From the NCBI GenBank assembly GCA_027574665.1, contig CM050648.1:139872175-139936174 (forward strand): a stretch of DNA of 64,000 bases. The letters run 5' to 3'. Positions 25,746-37,262 of this stretch are shown one piece after another. The position numbers and the translations under genes are program-made. Numbering within the stretch: the first letter of the stretch is position 1; each line of letters opens with the position of its first letter. The stretch comes from Rhynochetos jubatus. Its lineage: Eukaryota > Chordata > Aves > Eurypygiformes > Rhynochetidae. The notes beneath the pieces were generated by a model, which saw nothing but the letters and a program-made list of their open reading frames with translations, was not told the DNA's origin and did no database searches.

Positions 25746-25767
25746 AAAAAAAAAAAAAAAAAAAAAA
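25746..25767. repeat. A22 homopolymer run
   Basis: Twenty-two A in a row. I checked the upstream side for a processed transcript (polyadenylation signal, coding frame): there is AATAAATAATTCATGAG at about 25684-25700, some 50 bp before the run, but no recognisable cDNA upstream and no evident target-site duplication. A retroposed transcript is not supported. Confidence 0.8.
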
Positions 25768-27214
25768 TTTAAAACATAAAAATACCATGGTGGAAGTGAT
25801 TTGTAAAATGGAAATGGGTCAACAATGTAAAATTACCTATTTCTTCTGAAAGACTTACACAGCTATAGCATTTACAGCAGTGTACAGTCAGAAACAAGGA
25901 ATCCAGACAGTAACTATGGGTTTCCTTCCTCCCCTCACATTGGGCTAAAATGCAAACTATCCAAAGCACTGCTAGGACAAGGTATATCTTGATACCTCTC
26001 CTAGGTTTGTCCATCCTCTCTCCAGTCCTCCAAAATTTAGTGGCAGCTCTATAGGTTTGAAATACATTTTCTATCGCTTCACGTTCCCCGTTTTCCTTAC
26101 CTGAGTAGAGTCAGACTTGATCCTTGCAGTGGTGTAGCCCTGCATGAAAAATTGTGGTTATCCCACAAAGTTCTATTGAAATAGATAGGGCATCTCCTCA
26201 CTGAGTTAGCAGTCTAGGTATTGCACCCCTGTGGTCAGCAAGTTCCTGAAGATGTCATGGACCGAAAGAGGTGGTAAAACCATGACCATAAAAATCCTTC
26301 TGCAAGGCTCTGGGTATTGTCGCAGACTTTAGGTGACCCACTCTGGGTAATCAAGAGCTGTAGATACATCCAGGTGCAAACAAGCCAGACCTCACCTTCA
26401 CAACTGGCAAGACTTTATTGTCTGCTGAGAGATCATGTATCTGAGTTAGCTGGAGTCCTGCCTGGCATACAAAGCTGAGTAGGGATGAACGACTTGTTAG
26501 TGTCACTGTAGTAATTTGCTACACTCTTTACACTGCTTCCAGACCAGAGCTGCCTCGTGGCTCAATGGCTCAAAGGGTGAGGAAGTCTTGCCCGTCACAT
26601 GCTGTTCTGCTGTCTCAGTATGCCTTCAGAGTTGACTCAGCATGTTCCCTCTGAGCCTTCTGTTTGATGCAAACCTCTGTTAAACTTGTGGTGTGTTGTC
26701 TGTGGGGAGCCTGGAGTGTCCTGAAGGACTCTGCACTTCAACGTGAATAGTTCTTGGGTACTTGAAATATTGTTGGGTATGGGGTTTTTTCCATGCATGT
26801 TCCTCTGCTAAGTGTCTTTTGATCTTTGCAAAGTCTTCCTACCCTGAATAAGTCAAAGTTGGTTTGTTGTGTTGAAGAAACATTTAAAGAAGGTAAAAAC
26901 CCCTTGGGTTCAAAAAGAAAGGACTAGTCATGACCCTAACCTAGTACATATGCAATGGCTGATCAGTTTGTCTGTAAGGAATCAACACAGACTCATTGCG
27001 CTTACATAGAGAAGTAAGAAAAGCAGGGCAGAATTATTGAAGGCAGCAAAACTCAGGTTGTTTATCAGGTGAATCCATGCAGGGGGGAGCTGTAGCTAGA
27101 AACTGTGGTTTTTTTAAGTCTATCTTTGTATGCAGACTGCTGCAATTTAGTGTCTTCTTACAACCTCAAATATTTAAAAAATTACTTCAGATTTCTTGTA
27201 AATCAGCACTAATA
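25768..27214. other. Non-coding stretch, no gene recognised
   Basis: No transposon, exon or RNA gene recognised. Frames are 81 codons or fewer up to about 27077. Confidence 0.5.
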
Positions 27215-27709
27215 TCAGCCACTGAAGTACTCTTTGCCAGCCTCCTTCCACATAATAAAAGTAATCAACTCTGTGTAAAAGTAATATGCGTGGAATACAA
27301 CGTTTCCTTGGGGAATAATTTGTCTTCCCATATTGCCTTGCCCATACCCTTCAGGTATACTTTCCTTAGCTGTGATTGCTTTGCAAATAAGGATATTGGC
27401 TTTCACATTTCTACTTAAATGCTGTTTTGTAGTATGTGCCTGGGGTGGTGGTACTTTCAGATTTTGGTAGACTGTAGGCTGAAGCAAGCTATTGTAATAA
27501 GTCCTTCTGGCCTTTACCTGCTCTGGCAAATATTGAAAAAAGAGAATATGAAATGTTTGCATAGGATGCTCTTTTACGTTATACATCAGGTGTGCAGGGA
27601 TGTCTGTTCTACTTTGGAAAGGCCTTTGCTGTTGGGCAAAGTTATTTGCATCAGGACTTGCTCTGATGTGCTTCTGGAAGGTATCCTTGAGAGTTGTATA
27701 CCTTTCCAT
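27215..27709 (-). other. 164-codon open frame of unknown standing, probably chance
   Basis: ATG-started frame of 164 codons with a hydrophilic, Q/N/H-rich composition unlike the leucine- and cysteine-rich chance frames elsewhere in the window. I recognise no domain. Two plus-strand frames (27077-27418 and 27419-27751) lie antisense to it, consistent with a stop-poor patch. No clear splice or promoter context. Coding status is unproven and I lean to non-coding. Confidence 0.1.
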
Positions 27710-27889
27710 AAATATCTAGGCACCTTTCCAGTCAAGAATGAACTGAGCTGAACTGCACTGAGTGTACTCATACATGCTTTTGCTTGCTATGTAAGCTGTT
27801 GAGGCTCCTGTGGTCCTTGTTTGCCTTGTAGAACCTTGTAGTCTTCACTGGACTTCAGCCTTGCTATGTTCTGCAAAGAGGAGAAGTGG

Positions 27890-27964
27890 AGTAATTATCT
27901 CCATTTAGTGCTGGGGAAGCTGAGATCCCTGTCAGATCCAGGTACCCATACACACAGCTGAACT
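27890..27964 (-). mobile_element. Possible MIR/CORE-SINE 3' relic
   Basis: 'AATTATCTCCATTTAGTG' followed by 'GGGGAAGCTGAG' matches, with substitutions, the reverse of the 3' core of MIR-like SINEs (usually attatccccattttacag, then ggggaaactgag). About 40 bp align by eye and the rest is decayed. Chance similarity is possible. Confidence 0.35.
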
Positions 27965-29755
27965 GTGGCTTGAACAAGTCTCTCCAGCAGTGTCTGTCTC
28001 TCTTGATGCAAATTAAGGTCTTTCACAGTTCTTGTTGTTAGCCTTTTCTGATGCAGGGAATGGCTACTGTGCTGAAGAATTTCCTTCTGGAATACACACA
28101 TCTGTTTCCAGGTCCGCATAGTCTTTGGCTGTAGGAGCACAGAACACAGTTTCTGTCTGCCACCTCTGGTCTCTGTTCTCCCTGCTTTTGCATGGGTGAG
28201 CCTGGAGCAGAGACAGGTGAATTCTTGGTTGCTCTTTCTCAATGTGGCAATCGGTGATTCTCTGCCCATGAACAGGTGGAAAACTTGGAATCAGATGTTG
28301 GCTCTCAAAAACTGTATGTATTTTCTCCCATTTCTGAAGGGATGCAAGCTGAGGATATTTCTTACACAGGGCTTGTGACCCAGTCGCAGGATATTCCAGA
28401 CTTACTTCTCTGCCCAACCTTTTGTCAAGTGTCCTGAAAGTGAACTGTATAGAATACCACAATTACTTCTTGATAACTGTTTCACTTAGCAAAACTGAAG
28501 TATGCATTACCCTGTGAATATGACTATTAACACTTGCAGTTAAGATAGGAGAGGAAAATCTTTGTTCCTGTACTGAAGCAATGCTAGTAGGACTGATTAT
28601 TGGCAGTTAATTATGTCCTGCAGTGTCTTGCATCTTGTAAGGTGTTCTGGTAAATACAAGTATTGTTCGCCTGTGTTTTACACTGTGGCACGATGAATGC
28701 ATTGTGCTCTGAAAGCGCTAAGTGCATTGATTAAGGTCAGAGGAGATTGACTCAAATTTCAAGGTAAAGAAATATGGGTTCTGCTCTTTAGAATAAGCCT
28801 CAAGTGATCTGGAAATCTTCCCTCAGTTTAATGATCTTTATCATTCTTGGTCTGCAGTATCCATCCTGCATATATGATATTCAGATCTTCCTGTAAGGTT
28901 GCCCAACTCCACTAGCATGTTTGGGCTTTCCCTTTTTCTTGGGAAAGAAAAGTTCTTTCCACTTTGCATGAACAAATTAAATGCACCTGGAAATGTAAAA
29001 TCTGAGCTGTGGAAATGAACAAAGGGAGCCAGTAACAGCTCATGTGGAAAATGCACTCACTCCCAAAAGCCATTTAAATGCTACCTGTCAGATGATGGAA
29101 AGGCACCACCATGGTAATTTAGCAGAGATGGAATAGCTGTCACCAAAATACTAAATCAAAAAGCTTTATAAACTGAAAATATGTGCTCCTTAGTAACATA
29201 CACAACTTTCTAGGACTTCAGCTTTGAACACGGTTATAGGTTTTCAATGAAATGTCTTCATTTTTCCACAATAGGGGAACTCCACTTGGGATTTTGCCTA
29301 GTGCATGGGGTGTACCAAAGGTGTGTTGCACATAGACACCAAGGAGTCAGGGCAGTAGCAGCAGGGGATTTCAGCATGAAAATTGGGGTCTTTGTCATCT
29401 GAATAGCAGAAGCCCTCCACGAAACCAAAATATCGTAACAGGCTACTGTTACCACTGCCAGCCACTAGCAAACTCATTAAGCCAATGCATGGGTGTTCTG
29501 GCCTGTGTGTACACACTATGTATTTGTTACGTATCTCCTGAATTACATTAAAGATTGACTGAGTTGCGCTACTGTCTATTGGAAGTCGTCTGACTCAGTG
29601 CACTCTAAAACCAATATAAGTCTGTAAACCTATTTAACTTTCCCATTTGGGAATGCATTTTGTTGAATATAGCAGCCTGATGTTCATTAAAATTAAAGAT
29701 AGAAAATAGTATTAGGTAATGCAACACTTTTCCCTTGGCAATGCTTGGCACCTCC
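27965..29755. other. Non-coding stretch, no gene recognised
   Basis: Two overlapping minus-strand frames (28064-28462 and 27895-28269) share a stop-poor patch and lack motifs. An AP-1-like TGACTCA occurs near 29591, unremarkable by itself. No repeats recognised. Confidence 0.5.
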
Positions 29756-29813
29756 TTGATGGTTGGACTAGATGATCTTATAGGTATTTTCTAACCTTAG
29801 TGATTCTGTGATG
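29756..29813 (+). mobile_element. CR1 LINE, 3' terminal fragment only
   Basis: 'TTGATGGTTGGACTAGATGATCT', then 'TAGGTATTTTCTAACCTTAGTGATTCTGTGATG', is the last 60 bp or so of a CR1 element, in the plus orientation, ending in a GATTCTGTGATG end motif. Extreme 5' truncation is normal for CR1. The wording 'gatggttggactagatgatct' again differs from the copies at 37992 and 43568, so it is another subfamily. Confidence 0.85.
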
Positions 29814-31007
29814 TTCCAGTTTGACCCTTTATGTTGTTTTGAGATGATGAAATTTATTTTCACATGTTTTTGAGATAATTTCTCTGATTGCTCCCCATAC
29901 TTCTTGTACATCATCATCACTCAGTCTGTGTTTCCACATTCAGATACTTTTGGGAGCATGGAATACCTACATAGAAGAGTTTTATACCTATTGGTCATCC
30001 ATCTAGCACATAACAATGGTCAGTTTAGGACACTGGACGCACTCTATGTCAAAGAAAGAAGATGTAGCTGTCTAAGTACAAATGAATGTTTCTTGCATGC
30101 TGGACGTCATTGTGACTATTTGAGTCTAAAATAACAAAACTGATTCTTATTTTGTAGATACTATTTACTGGTTACTGCTACAGAATCTTTCCAGTGTTGT
30201 GCATATTGGCTTGTTGCATCACTAACTACAGCTTATTTTTCAACCTAGCACAAGTCTGACCTACCTCAAGTTTGAGAATTGGGCTGATTTCTCTTGAAAA
30301 AGAAAAACTGGAAATGAATACCAGTTTTTAAAATGTTGAATGTGGAAGATAGTGTTTATAAAGCTGTAGCCCCCGGACTAGAACAGTTACAGATCCAGAA
30401 AGGCAATATTGAAATATTAGCCTATATAGACTCTTCACAGAACATCAGGATTAACATAATGGACCAAATGCATCCTGGGTGTTAAACTGTCTGAAGTCAC
30501 TGTTGTACCAGATATGCTGCTGATGTACGACATGAAAAAGTGCTCTGTTTTTTTCTTTGTGGAGACTTCTCACTAAGCAATTGGGAAAACAGTAAGGCAA
30601 AAGATATGAAAGCATAATTCACTTTGTAAACAATAAAAATCTTTACAATTTTGGAAGGAGCTGCAGCAATAATACATAACATCAGAAAGGAGAGGCTCTA
30701 CAGAACATCAATAGCACATTATTCAGACTTTTTTAGGAGTGCATGAAGATTGACGACTCTATGCTGATGTAGAATTGAGTTACCATCACTGGTATCAATA
30801 ATTTCCCCACCATGATACGCAGTACCTAAAACCACAATAAAGTTAGAGAGGCACACACATGCACACGCTCACATTGCAGATTTATTTCACCAGTGTAACT
30901 TTTATCACATCAAAACTGGTGATAAAGTTTTCCAATTTGCAGGTGGGAGAATTTTCTTCACATTAATACAATTTTGTACAGTTAGGTCTTTACAGATAGT
31001 TCTGTGT
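29814..31007. other. Non-coding stretch, no gene recognised
   Basis: No exon, repeat or RNA gene recognised. Only short frames (76 codons or fewer). Confidence 0.5.
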
Positions 31008-31073
31008 GGTGGTGGTTTGTTGGGTTTGTGTTTTTTTTGTTGTTGTTGGTTTTGGTTTTTTTTTTCCCCCAAG
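31008..31073. repeat. G/T-rich low-complexity tract
   Basis: GTGGTGGTGG, then GTTTGTG, TTGTTGTTGG and TTTTGG words with T runs and a terminal C5. It is the same kind of biased sequence as 14647-14775 seen from the other strand. It makes a spurious minus-strand frame rich in Q, N and K. Confidence 0.75.
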
Positions 31074-32056
31074 GGTGCCAATAAACATTTATGTTGCAGT
31101 TGCTTTTGCCTATGAATTAGTATAGGTTTTCTCAAGGACAGCAGAATATCAGCTACTGCTTGTCTCTATGGATGAACAGGTCTGGGAGAAGAAAGCAGTC
31201 ACACCTATTCTTTCCCAATCATATGGGGAAAGAAACAGCAATTTCTTGTTTATCACTTTTCCAGATGGTGTTGACTCCCTGGTTGGGCAATTCCAACTAA
31301 GCAACTACCTGGGGATCCTGCAGCATTGTTCCTTGTACCAATCCAGGTGTGATTAAATTGATGTTGCCCTTTTGAAATCAATGAAATGAAGACATTTTAG
31401 ACTGCCCGAAGAACTGTCCTAATGTAGAAATGCTTCCTTTTACACATTCTTTTCTACCAGCTCTACTAGTTTCAGTAGCGTTTTCATCTAGCTTGGAGGT
31501 GAGTTTGAAGACTGAAGTCTTTTATCTTTCAAATCAGCTACCAGTACATTAAGAAAGGGTGGCACAATCTGTTCTCCTGTTATCTTTATAAAAAGGGTTC
31601 AATCTCTTCTTTGAACCTCCCAAATTTGGGAGTCCACGTGTGCTTGGTATGCCTTGGTACTTTCAGGAAGGTTGCTCAAGCAAGGTCATTCATGTGTTTT
31701 ACACATGGAGATGTGGGAAGAACACATCTGGATACGTGAAACCAATTGCACAGAAACATTTTTTCTGCTCATGTCGGTGTTCATCTGTATTTCACCGTGA
31801 ACTATTGTGCTTCAGCAAATTTAGGGGAGAAAACCTTAATATTGCTCTTTAAGTGTGGACTGTGGCATCCAGAGAGAGCTGTTTGTTTTAAATCAAAACA
31901 TTTCTCTTGTACAATTTCTCACAGGCAAGCCCTTTGGCTGATTTAGAAAAACCTTTTCAGGAAACTGTATTCTTTCTTCCTAGTGACCAAGAGAGTGAAA
32001 AGTTTGAGTTAACATTTTATCCCTTTTGCCAACCTCTCTCATTTGCACTTAAGTGA
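31074..32056. other. Non-coding stretch, no gene recognised
   Basis: Only short overlapping frames; no repeats or exons recognised. Confidence 0.5.
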
Positions 32057-32070
32057 GGGGGGGGGGGGGG
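32057..32070. repeat. G14 homopolymer run
   Basis: Fourteen G in a row. A single run could form an intermolecular G-quadruplex or, with slippage, a compact intramolecular one, and such runs are prone to length errors in sequencing. Confidence 0.85.
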
Positions 32071-34199
32071 ACCCAAACCAACCTTTGTCCCAAAACCATG
32101 CTCTAATCCTCCTGCAACACCTCTGGATCGCTGCCAGCTGATGAGCCACGTACCGCAGCTTCTTGCGTCCCTCTCACCAAAACAAGCACAAATGCAGCAA
32201 GCACTGTCTGCATGCACCACCTCACCTGAGCAAACCCACGTTGCTGCTACCTTTTCTCTTGTTCCTCTGTTGGTTCGCTCCAGCCAGCTGATGTGTCTCG
32301 ATGGGCTGGGATGCTGGACCTTGCCAAGCTCTCTGTATGTGCTCTTCTGGCATCATCAGGAGAGCTTTTGCCTTCGCTGCAGCAGAAAGGAGAACTGCAA
32401 ACAAAATTGTAAATCCTTAGGTGAGCGACGGCTTTTAATATCTGTCCTGAGAGATGGAACCTCTGGTACTAAGCCTTTAATTGAAGTCTGAAATTAAATT
32501 CTGACAAGTTGCTATGAAGCCTTATGATCCTTTGAAATCAATGGCCCAAATCCTGTTGGTTGCAGTGAGTCTAGGCTTTGTCCTAAGGTGTTTATGCTTT
32601 ATTCATATCCTCAGAAATGCTAAGGATGCCATAGTGTCTTCATTTGATGAGAAGCCCTGCAGGTTGACAGAGACAGGTCTAAAAATACAGTGGGTTTGGG
32701 CCTTCTACAGACAGTATGGATATCATTTAAAGTTTTGCTTTGGGTTTTATATTTTCATTAAACAGCAGTAATTCAGATTTTTATTTTTCCATGCAAGTCT
32801 GGTAACATACAGAGTTTGTTTGGTACATAGGTGAACTCGACCATGACAAATTGCATGGAAACTATGGAAACACTCTGCTTAATGGAGTACAAGGTCAGGC
32901 TGTCTCATGCTAAAAAATTCAACATTCCTCTCCTTTTTTTATGCTGGGTTTCTTGGGAGATTAGGAAAAGAAGTTCATAATAGTTGGGCATGGAAAGACT
33001 AAATAATGGAATTGTATAGAGTTAGTTGAATTAATCATTGATAACAAATTACCTGACAAATTTAATGTTTTCCTTTCTAATTAGTTCCCTTTATGTGAGG
33101 GGAAGTGTTCATTTCTGGAAGTGATGATGAAATGATTTAACTGAATGTGTTTTCATTTCTGGACCACTCACGTTACTCTCAGATGTGCGCTGTAGGACTC
33201 ATGCGGGAGCCTTCTGCACTGAACAATTAACAGCCCAAATGAGGCGACAGGGCGGCCCTCTGGGTGAGCAGAAGTCCCAGGCAGTGATGGGATCCTCAGG
33301 CATCTCTTTCTCTTCAGTGGCTTTGCTGGTGGAGTTGAAACAGGCTATTGTGTTATAACATGCCAAAATATTTTCAGGACATCAGGTGTGGATATTCTCA
33401 CTTTCCACTCATCCTGGCTGCAGGAGGGTTGGTTATGTACTGCGTACTTGGATTCATCCCCATACTGAAATTTTGTATTTGCCTTCATGACAGCAATTAG
33501 CTTCTCTTTTCCACACAGATCTCCTATCCAACGTGAAACTATCCAGCAGGTGTCCTGGAATCACTGAGAGTGCTCAGCAGACAACAGATAATTTTTCATG
33601 GATTTTATCTGAGAGTTATTTGGGTTTTGGGGATTGGGTAAGATTTCCAGTTATTTCCCCCCTTCAGTATTTTCAGATTCTGATAAAAGTAGAACCAGGT
33701 TTATTCTTTTAATACTGAGATAACCCAGATTTTTGTTATTTAATTTAGCATATATGAAAATAAAACCATACATGTGACCTCGTATCATATGAAAATTACT
33801 ACTGTAATGAAGAAATGTTGGGCCTCTGTCACCTATATCTTGCTTGGCCTTTCCCTTGAGTGAAAGGTACAGTCAGACCTGTTTAAAAAAAAAAAAAAAA
33901 TGAATCCTGAATTCTGAATGGGAAGGAGTCTTACGGATTTCAGAAAGTGGAGAAATGAGCGGCCTCATATATGTAAGCTTGTCACCCTTAGTCTAACTTT
34001 ATTGATGCAAATACTTACTATAGTGCAACAGATTAGGCTGTGCCAAGTAGTCTGACCTCAATAGTATTTTGAGTTCACCAGTATAGTTGATTTTGACGAA
34101 CCAATTTATTCACAACTACAGTTTACCATAGCGGTGGGTTGTTCATAACAATATTTCCTTTAGAGAGGCAGAAAGGGGAGGAAGGACTGAGACTCTGCT
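32071..34199. other. Non-coding stretch, no gene recognised
   Basis: 32090-32420 is more GC-rich than average but has few CpGs and is no CpG island. The 116-codon frame there (32141-32491, plus) has no known motif. 33000-33110 is AT-rich with TAATT cores. A run of 16 A lies at 33885-33900. Confidence 0.5.
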
Positions 34200-34305
34200 A
34201 CCAGTAGTTAGAGCTCTGGCTAGGCTTGCAGGAGACAGCTTTCCAGGTCTGTACCCTGCTTGTGCCAGAGACCTCTGATGCGTGAGAAGCTTGGCTGTGA
34301 ACCAG
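34200..34305 (+). mobile_element. tRNA-headed SINE relic (MIR-like, amniote type)
   Basis: The sequence 'AGTAGTTAGAGCTCTGGCTAGG', 'TTGCAGGAGAC', 'CCAGGTCTGTACCCTGCTTG', 'TGTGCCAGAGACCTCTGATGCGTGA' follows the head and start of the body of tRNA-derived SINEs common in reptiles and found as relics in birds (agtggttagagca, then gcaggagacctgggttc, then ctgctctgccacagact, then tgtgtgac). GTTAGAGC would be the A-box area. The B box is decayed. The order and spacing of four separate segments agree, which makes chance less likely than for the shorter matches at 16400 and 50081. Ancient, inert. Confidence 0.5.
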
Positions 34306-35774
34306 ACATACTCAGTGTTGAATCTCAACCTTTCCTAACCTCCTCATACATTCATCTTGAGGAGGATAAATAAGCAGATCTGTATTTCCATGGCTACATT
34401 TCCATTCAGAAGATTTCCCCAGAGACCTTTATTTGTCAGTGTTCTTCATCCATGAAGATGAGTGACACAACTTCCAGAACAGGTCCAGACTTAGAGGCTT
34501 TGGGAAGTGCCTTTGTGAAGTATATGTGTCCATAAGTGTTTCACAGATGATGAAAACACATTCCTACCTGGATGTTTGAGTATGGAAAGAGAGGAGCCCA
34601 AAAACTGTGAATTTGTAAAGAGATGTAATCCCAAGCATGCAAGGGACAGCGTCCGATGGCACTGTTTTTGGTCTGTATGTTATGTCCCTCAGAATCATTT
34701 CCTTGAGTGGCAGATCTGGAAGGAGAGGGATTGCTTCACACCTGGGGGACAGTACAGCCTGGTCAAGGAGCAACATTTCCAGGGTGCAGGTGGTAAGAGA
34801 AGAAAGAAAACATGAGCATTACAGCAAAGAGTCTGAGAAGAGCACAGGTGTGAAAGAAACCTCAGAGAGGATGGAGACAAAAAAAGTCTTTCTTGGAATT
34901 AGGGGGATTCACAGGTTTTTCATGACTGAGAAAGTCCTCGAGCTGGCCAAAACAAATCCTGGAGGTTAGAAGCAGCTCTGCCAAGATGCAGAGGAAAGGT
35001 AGCTGATAAGACCCTTTTTGTTTTCTTTCTAGCTTTCCTGCTGATTTTCAACTAACCTGTCTGTAAGAAGTGAAGTATTCTGCTTCAAGTTCTTATAAAA
35101 CTTGACATTTTTGAGTTTCTCCCTTTTTATTTTTTTACCAGACAGGAAAGGCTTTTGAAAACCCACCTGAGAACTCTGGTTCGCCTGGGATCATCTCACA
35201 ATATTACTAGGCTCCTGACCAAGAGTCATTATTTTTTGATAGTGCTGAGTGTCCTGCAGCTCCATGATGTTTTATTGTTTTGCCTGACACTAATTTATCA
35301 GTTTCATATTAGAACACTGCTATTCACCTGAATATTTTGAACAGTCATTGAAAATGACTTTCCTTATCAATTTTTTCTGTGAATTTTGTTTCCTCTTCAC
35401 CCTGCTCTTGTTGCTGCATGGTTTTTAGCTCTGCTTTCCTCAAGCTTATATTATGGCTGGTATTCTGAGTGCTGCCTGACTGGAGGACCTTGCTTAGCAT
35501 TTGCCTAGGCTGGTGTGAACTAGGAATGTACACTACTTTTGTTTTTCATAAGCATACCCACTACTCTGTAAGGCCAGAACACTTGCAAAGATCTATCTTC
35601 CCATTTAGCCTTATAAACATGGATACACCAGATCCTTTTCTCTCTGTAGCTGCTTATACTGGAATGAATGATGCATGCATGGAAAGGATAATTTAAACCA
35701 AGGCAGAAATCTTTGATTGCCACTCAGATTACTATAATTAGACCCTGTGGCATGGATACTTAGAAGGAGCATGA
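34306..35774. other. Non-coding stretch, no gene recognised
   Basis: Two offset plus-strand frames at 34576-34969 are lysine/glutamate-rich at their ends owing to A/G-rich DNA around 34790-34900. No repeat family or exon supported. Confidence 0.5.
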
Positions 35775-35830
35775 GTCACAGAAACATAGAAAGGGCTAGG
35801 TTGGTAGGGACCTTAAACACCACCTTGAAC
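35775..35830 (-). mobile_element. CR1 LINE 3' tail fragment
   Basis: 'GTCACAGAAACATAGAAAGGG' followed by 'TAGGTTGGTAGGGACCTTAAACACCACC' is the reverse complement of a CR1 3' terminus: the TCATAGAATCATAGAA end motif in decayed form, then GGTTGGAAGGGACCTTAAAG. It directly abuts the endonuclease-domain segment on the same strand (35831-36235), with the reverse-transcriptase part between them missing. Confidence 0.75.
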
Positions 35831-36235
35831 CAGTGTTTGTGAATGTGAGGCTTCTGTTACCTGTTTATAAGGGGCCTCATCTGCTTGGTCTTCCTTGTTG
35901 GGTGGTCTATAGCAGACCTCACTATAATATCACCTGTCCCTGCTGTCCATTTAATCCTGACCCAAAACTCTCAGTCAGCTCCTCTTTCATCCCCAGACAG
36001 AGCTCCATTCATTCCAGCTGGTCATGGACATACAGGGCAACACCCCCTCCTTGTCTGCCCTGTCTGTCCTTCCTAAAGAACCTGTGTTCTTCCACTTCAA
36101 CACTCCAGTCTCTGTGATGCCAATTAGATCATAGCCCTACAGGCATGCGAACATCTCCAACTCCTCTTGTTTATTTCCCCTGCGTTTGCACAGAACTGTT
36201 TAAATTGGGTCCAGATAAAGCTGACCTACTGGCTG
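35831..36235 (-). pseudogene. CR1 ORF2 endonuclease-domain fragment, decayed
   Basis: Translated on the minus strand with frame changes, the segment yields pieces of the apurinic-like endonuclease domain of CR1 ORF2 in the correct order. NKQEELE comes first (about 36170), then GYDLIGITET (about 36110-36140, the conserved ITET motif that carries a catalytic glutamate). Next is FRKDRQGRQGGGVALYV (about 36020-36070), then EELTES, and then a relic of DIIVGVCYRPP, read here as DIIVRSAIDHP, followed by a decayed 'HKHW' near 35840. In-frame stops and frameshifts make it non-functional. The element would normally continue with about 2 kb of reverse-transcriptase sequence, but here the 3' tail follows at once. 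Plus-strand frames over this region (35833-36117) are shadows. Confidence 0.85.
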
Positions 36236-37197
36236 GAGTCATCCACTTTAAGCTTTTTTGTAGCTGAAATTTATTTCCATGCAGATTGATTAAACATTGC
36301 CATACCCTTAGGAAACAAGGCAACCGTTAGCTTTCTGCACGTGAGTTCACCAACCTTTTGTTCAATGAAAATGAGCTTATTTTGATCTTCCTTAATTTTC
36401 CTATATGTGGATTACGAATGGGTCCACATTTACCCTACTCTCAAACTTAAACCAAAAGTATTTCTGAAGTGCAGTACAAACTTGTTCTCCTTCTGCCACC
36501 CCCTTTACCTCCATCTCAGCCACCTCCTTCTCCACGCAGATGGTTCCCACCCCCTCTCAGCTCCCCTTGACACCCTGCCAACACCATGCCCAACCACCCT
36601 TGTCATCCGTCTCTAGTCTCTAACCCAGTTCCCTCAGATATGACAGACTACGGTCTCCACTTTTTCCCTAAAAAGAAACACTGCACCAGAATGCCAGTAC
36701 CCAGAAAACCTGGTCAAACAAATGTGGTCAGGGATCAGAGAGGGGGTGGAAGGCTTCCCTATGGAAGATTTTTGACTTTTCAGCCAATAAAACTAGAAAC
36801 TGTCAATTTTTAGACTATTTATTTCTTCCTGTCCAAAAAAAGCAAACACACCCTCACTTCCTCCTCCTGGTCTGGTTAGAACTGATGCAGAAGCACAACG
36901 TGGGAGCTCTAGTTCAACACCTTGTGTATCCATTCTCTCACGAGTCTTCCTGACACACTCCCCACCATCCCTCCCCACCCAGGCACCATGCTGAGTGTCC
37001 TGAATCCTGTGTCATGCTTCTCACAGGAGACCCAGATGAGAGAGATGGAGAGAGCACGTGGCGTGTCAACATCATGCCAGTCACATATAATTTTTTTTGG
37101 CTGAAATCTGAGAACTTTTCACAATCCAAATGCCTGGGTTTTCCATTTTCTCTAGCAAGTTGAAATTTTAGAAGAAAAGCATAATGCCTCTTTATGG
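36236..37197. other. Non-coding stretch with C/T-rich tract 36480-36640
   Basis: The C/T-rich tract on the plus strand has very few G (CCACCCCC-type and CTCC words). It could form triplex-like structure but has no mirror symmetry I can demonstrate. No exon recognised; the ORFs here are short and proline/leucine-rich because of composition. Confidence 0.5.
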
Positions 37198-37262
37198 GGG
37201 GAAAAAAAATAAAACCAACCAAAACTCCCAAAAAATCAAACCAAAACCACCAAGAACTCCTC
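37198..37262. repeat. A/C-rich low-complexity tract
   Basis: GGGGGG then AAAAAAAATAAAACCAACC, CCAAAA and AACCACC words, nearly free of G and T after the first bases. Same class as 14647-14775 but shorter. Confidence 0.7.

Noticed and set aside
25746-25767. A22 run as tail of a processed pseudogene
   Set aside because: No recognisable cDNA upstream and no target-site duplication seen. The AATAAA is about 50 bp upstream, too far to be convincing.
30905-31135. Q/N/K-rich minus-strand open frame
   Set aside because: It is the translation of the G/T-rich low-complexity tract at 31008-31073, not a protein.
32090-32420. GC-richer patch as a CpG-island promoter
   Set aside because: CpG remains sparse and no exon follows; not an island by eye.
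32520-32590. 'TTTGAAATCAATGGC' phrase as part of an old amniote repeat
   Set aside because: Such phrases occur in old repeats, but the match is too short to support an element.
34040-34085. AGTCTGACCTCAATAG as another L3-like CR1 end on the minus strand
   Set aside because: Only about 12 bases agree and the neighbouring segments do not follow the consensus.
35833-36117. Plus-strand frames rich in P, S and C
   Set aside because: Antisense shadows of the CR1 endonuclease fragment.
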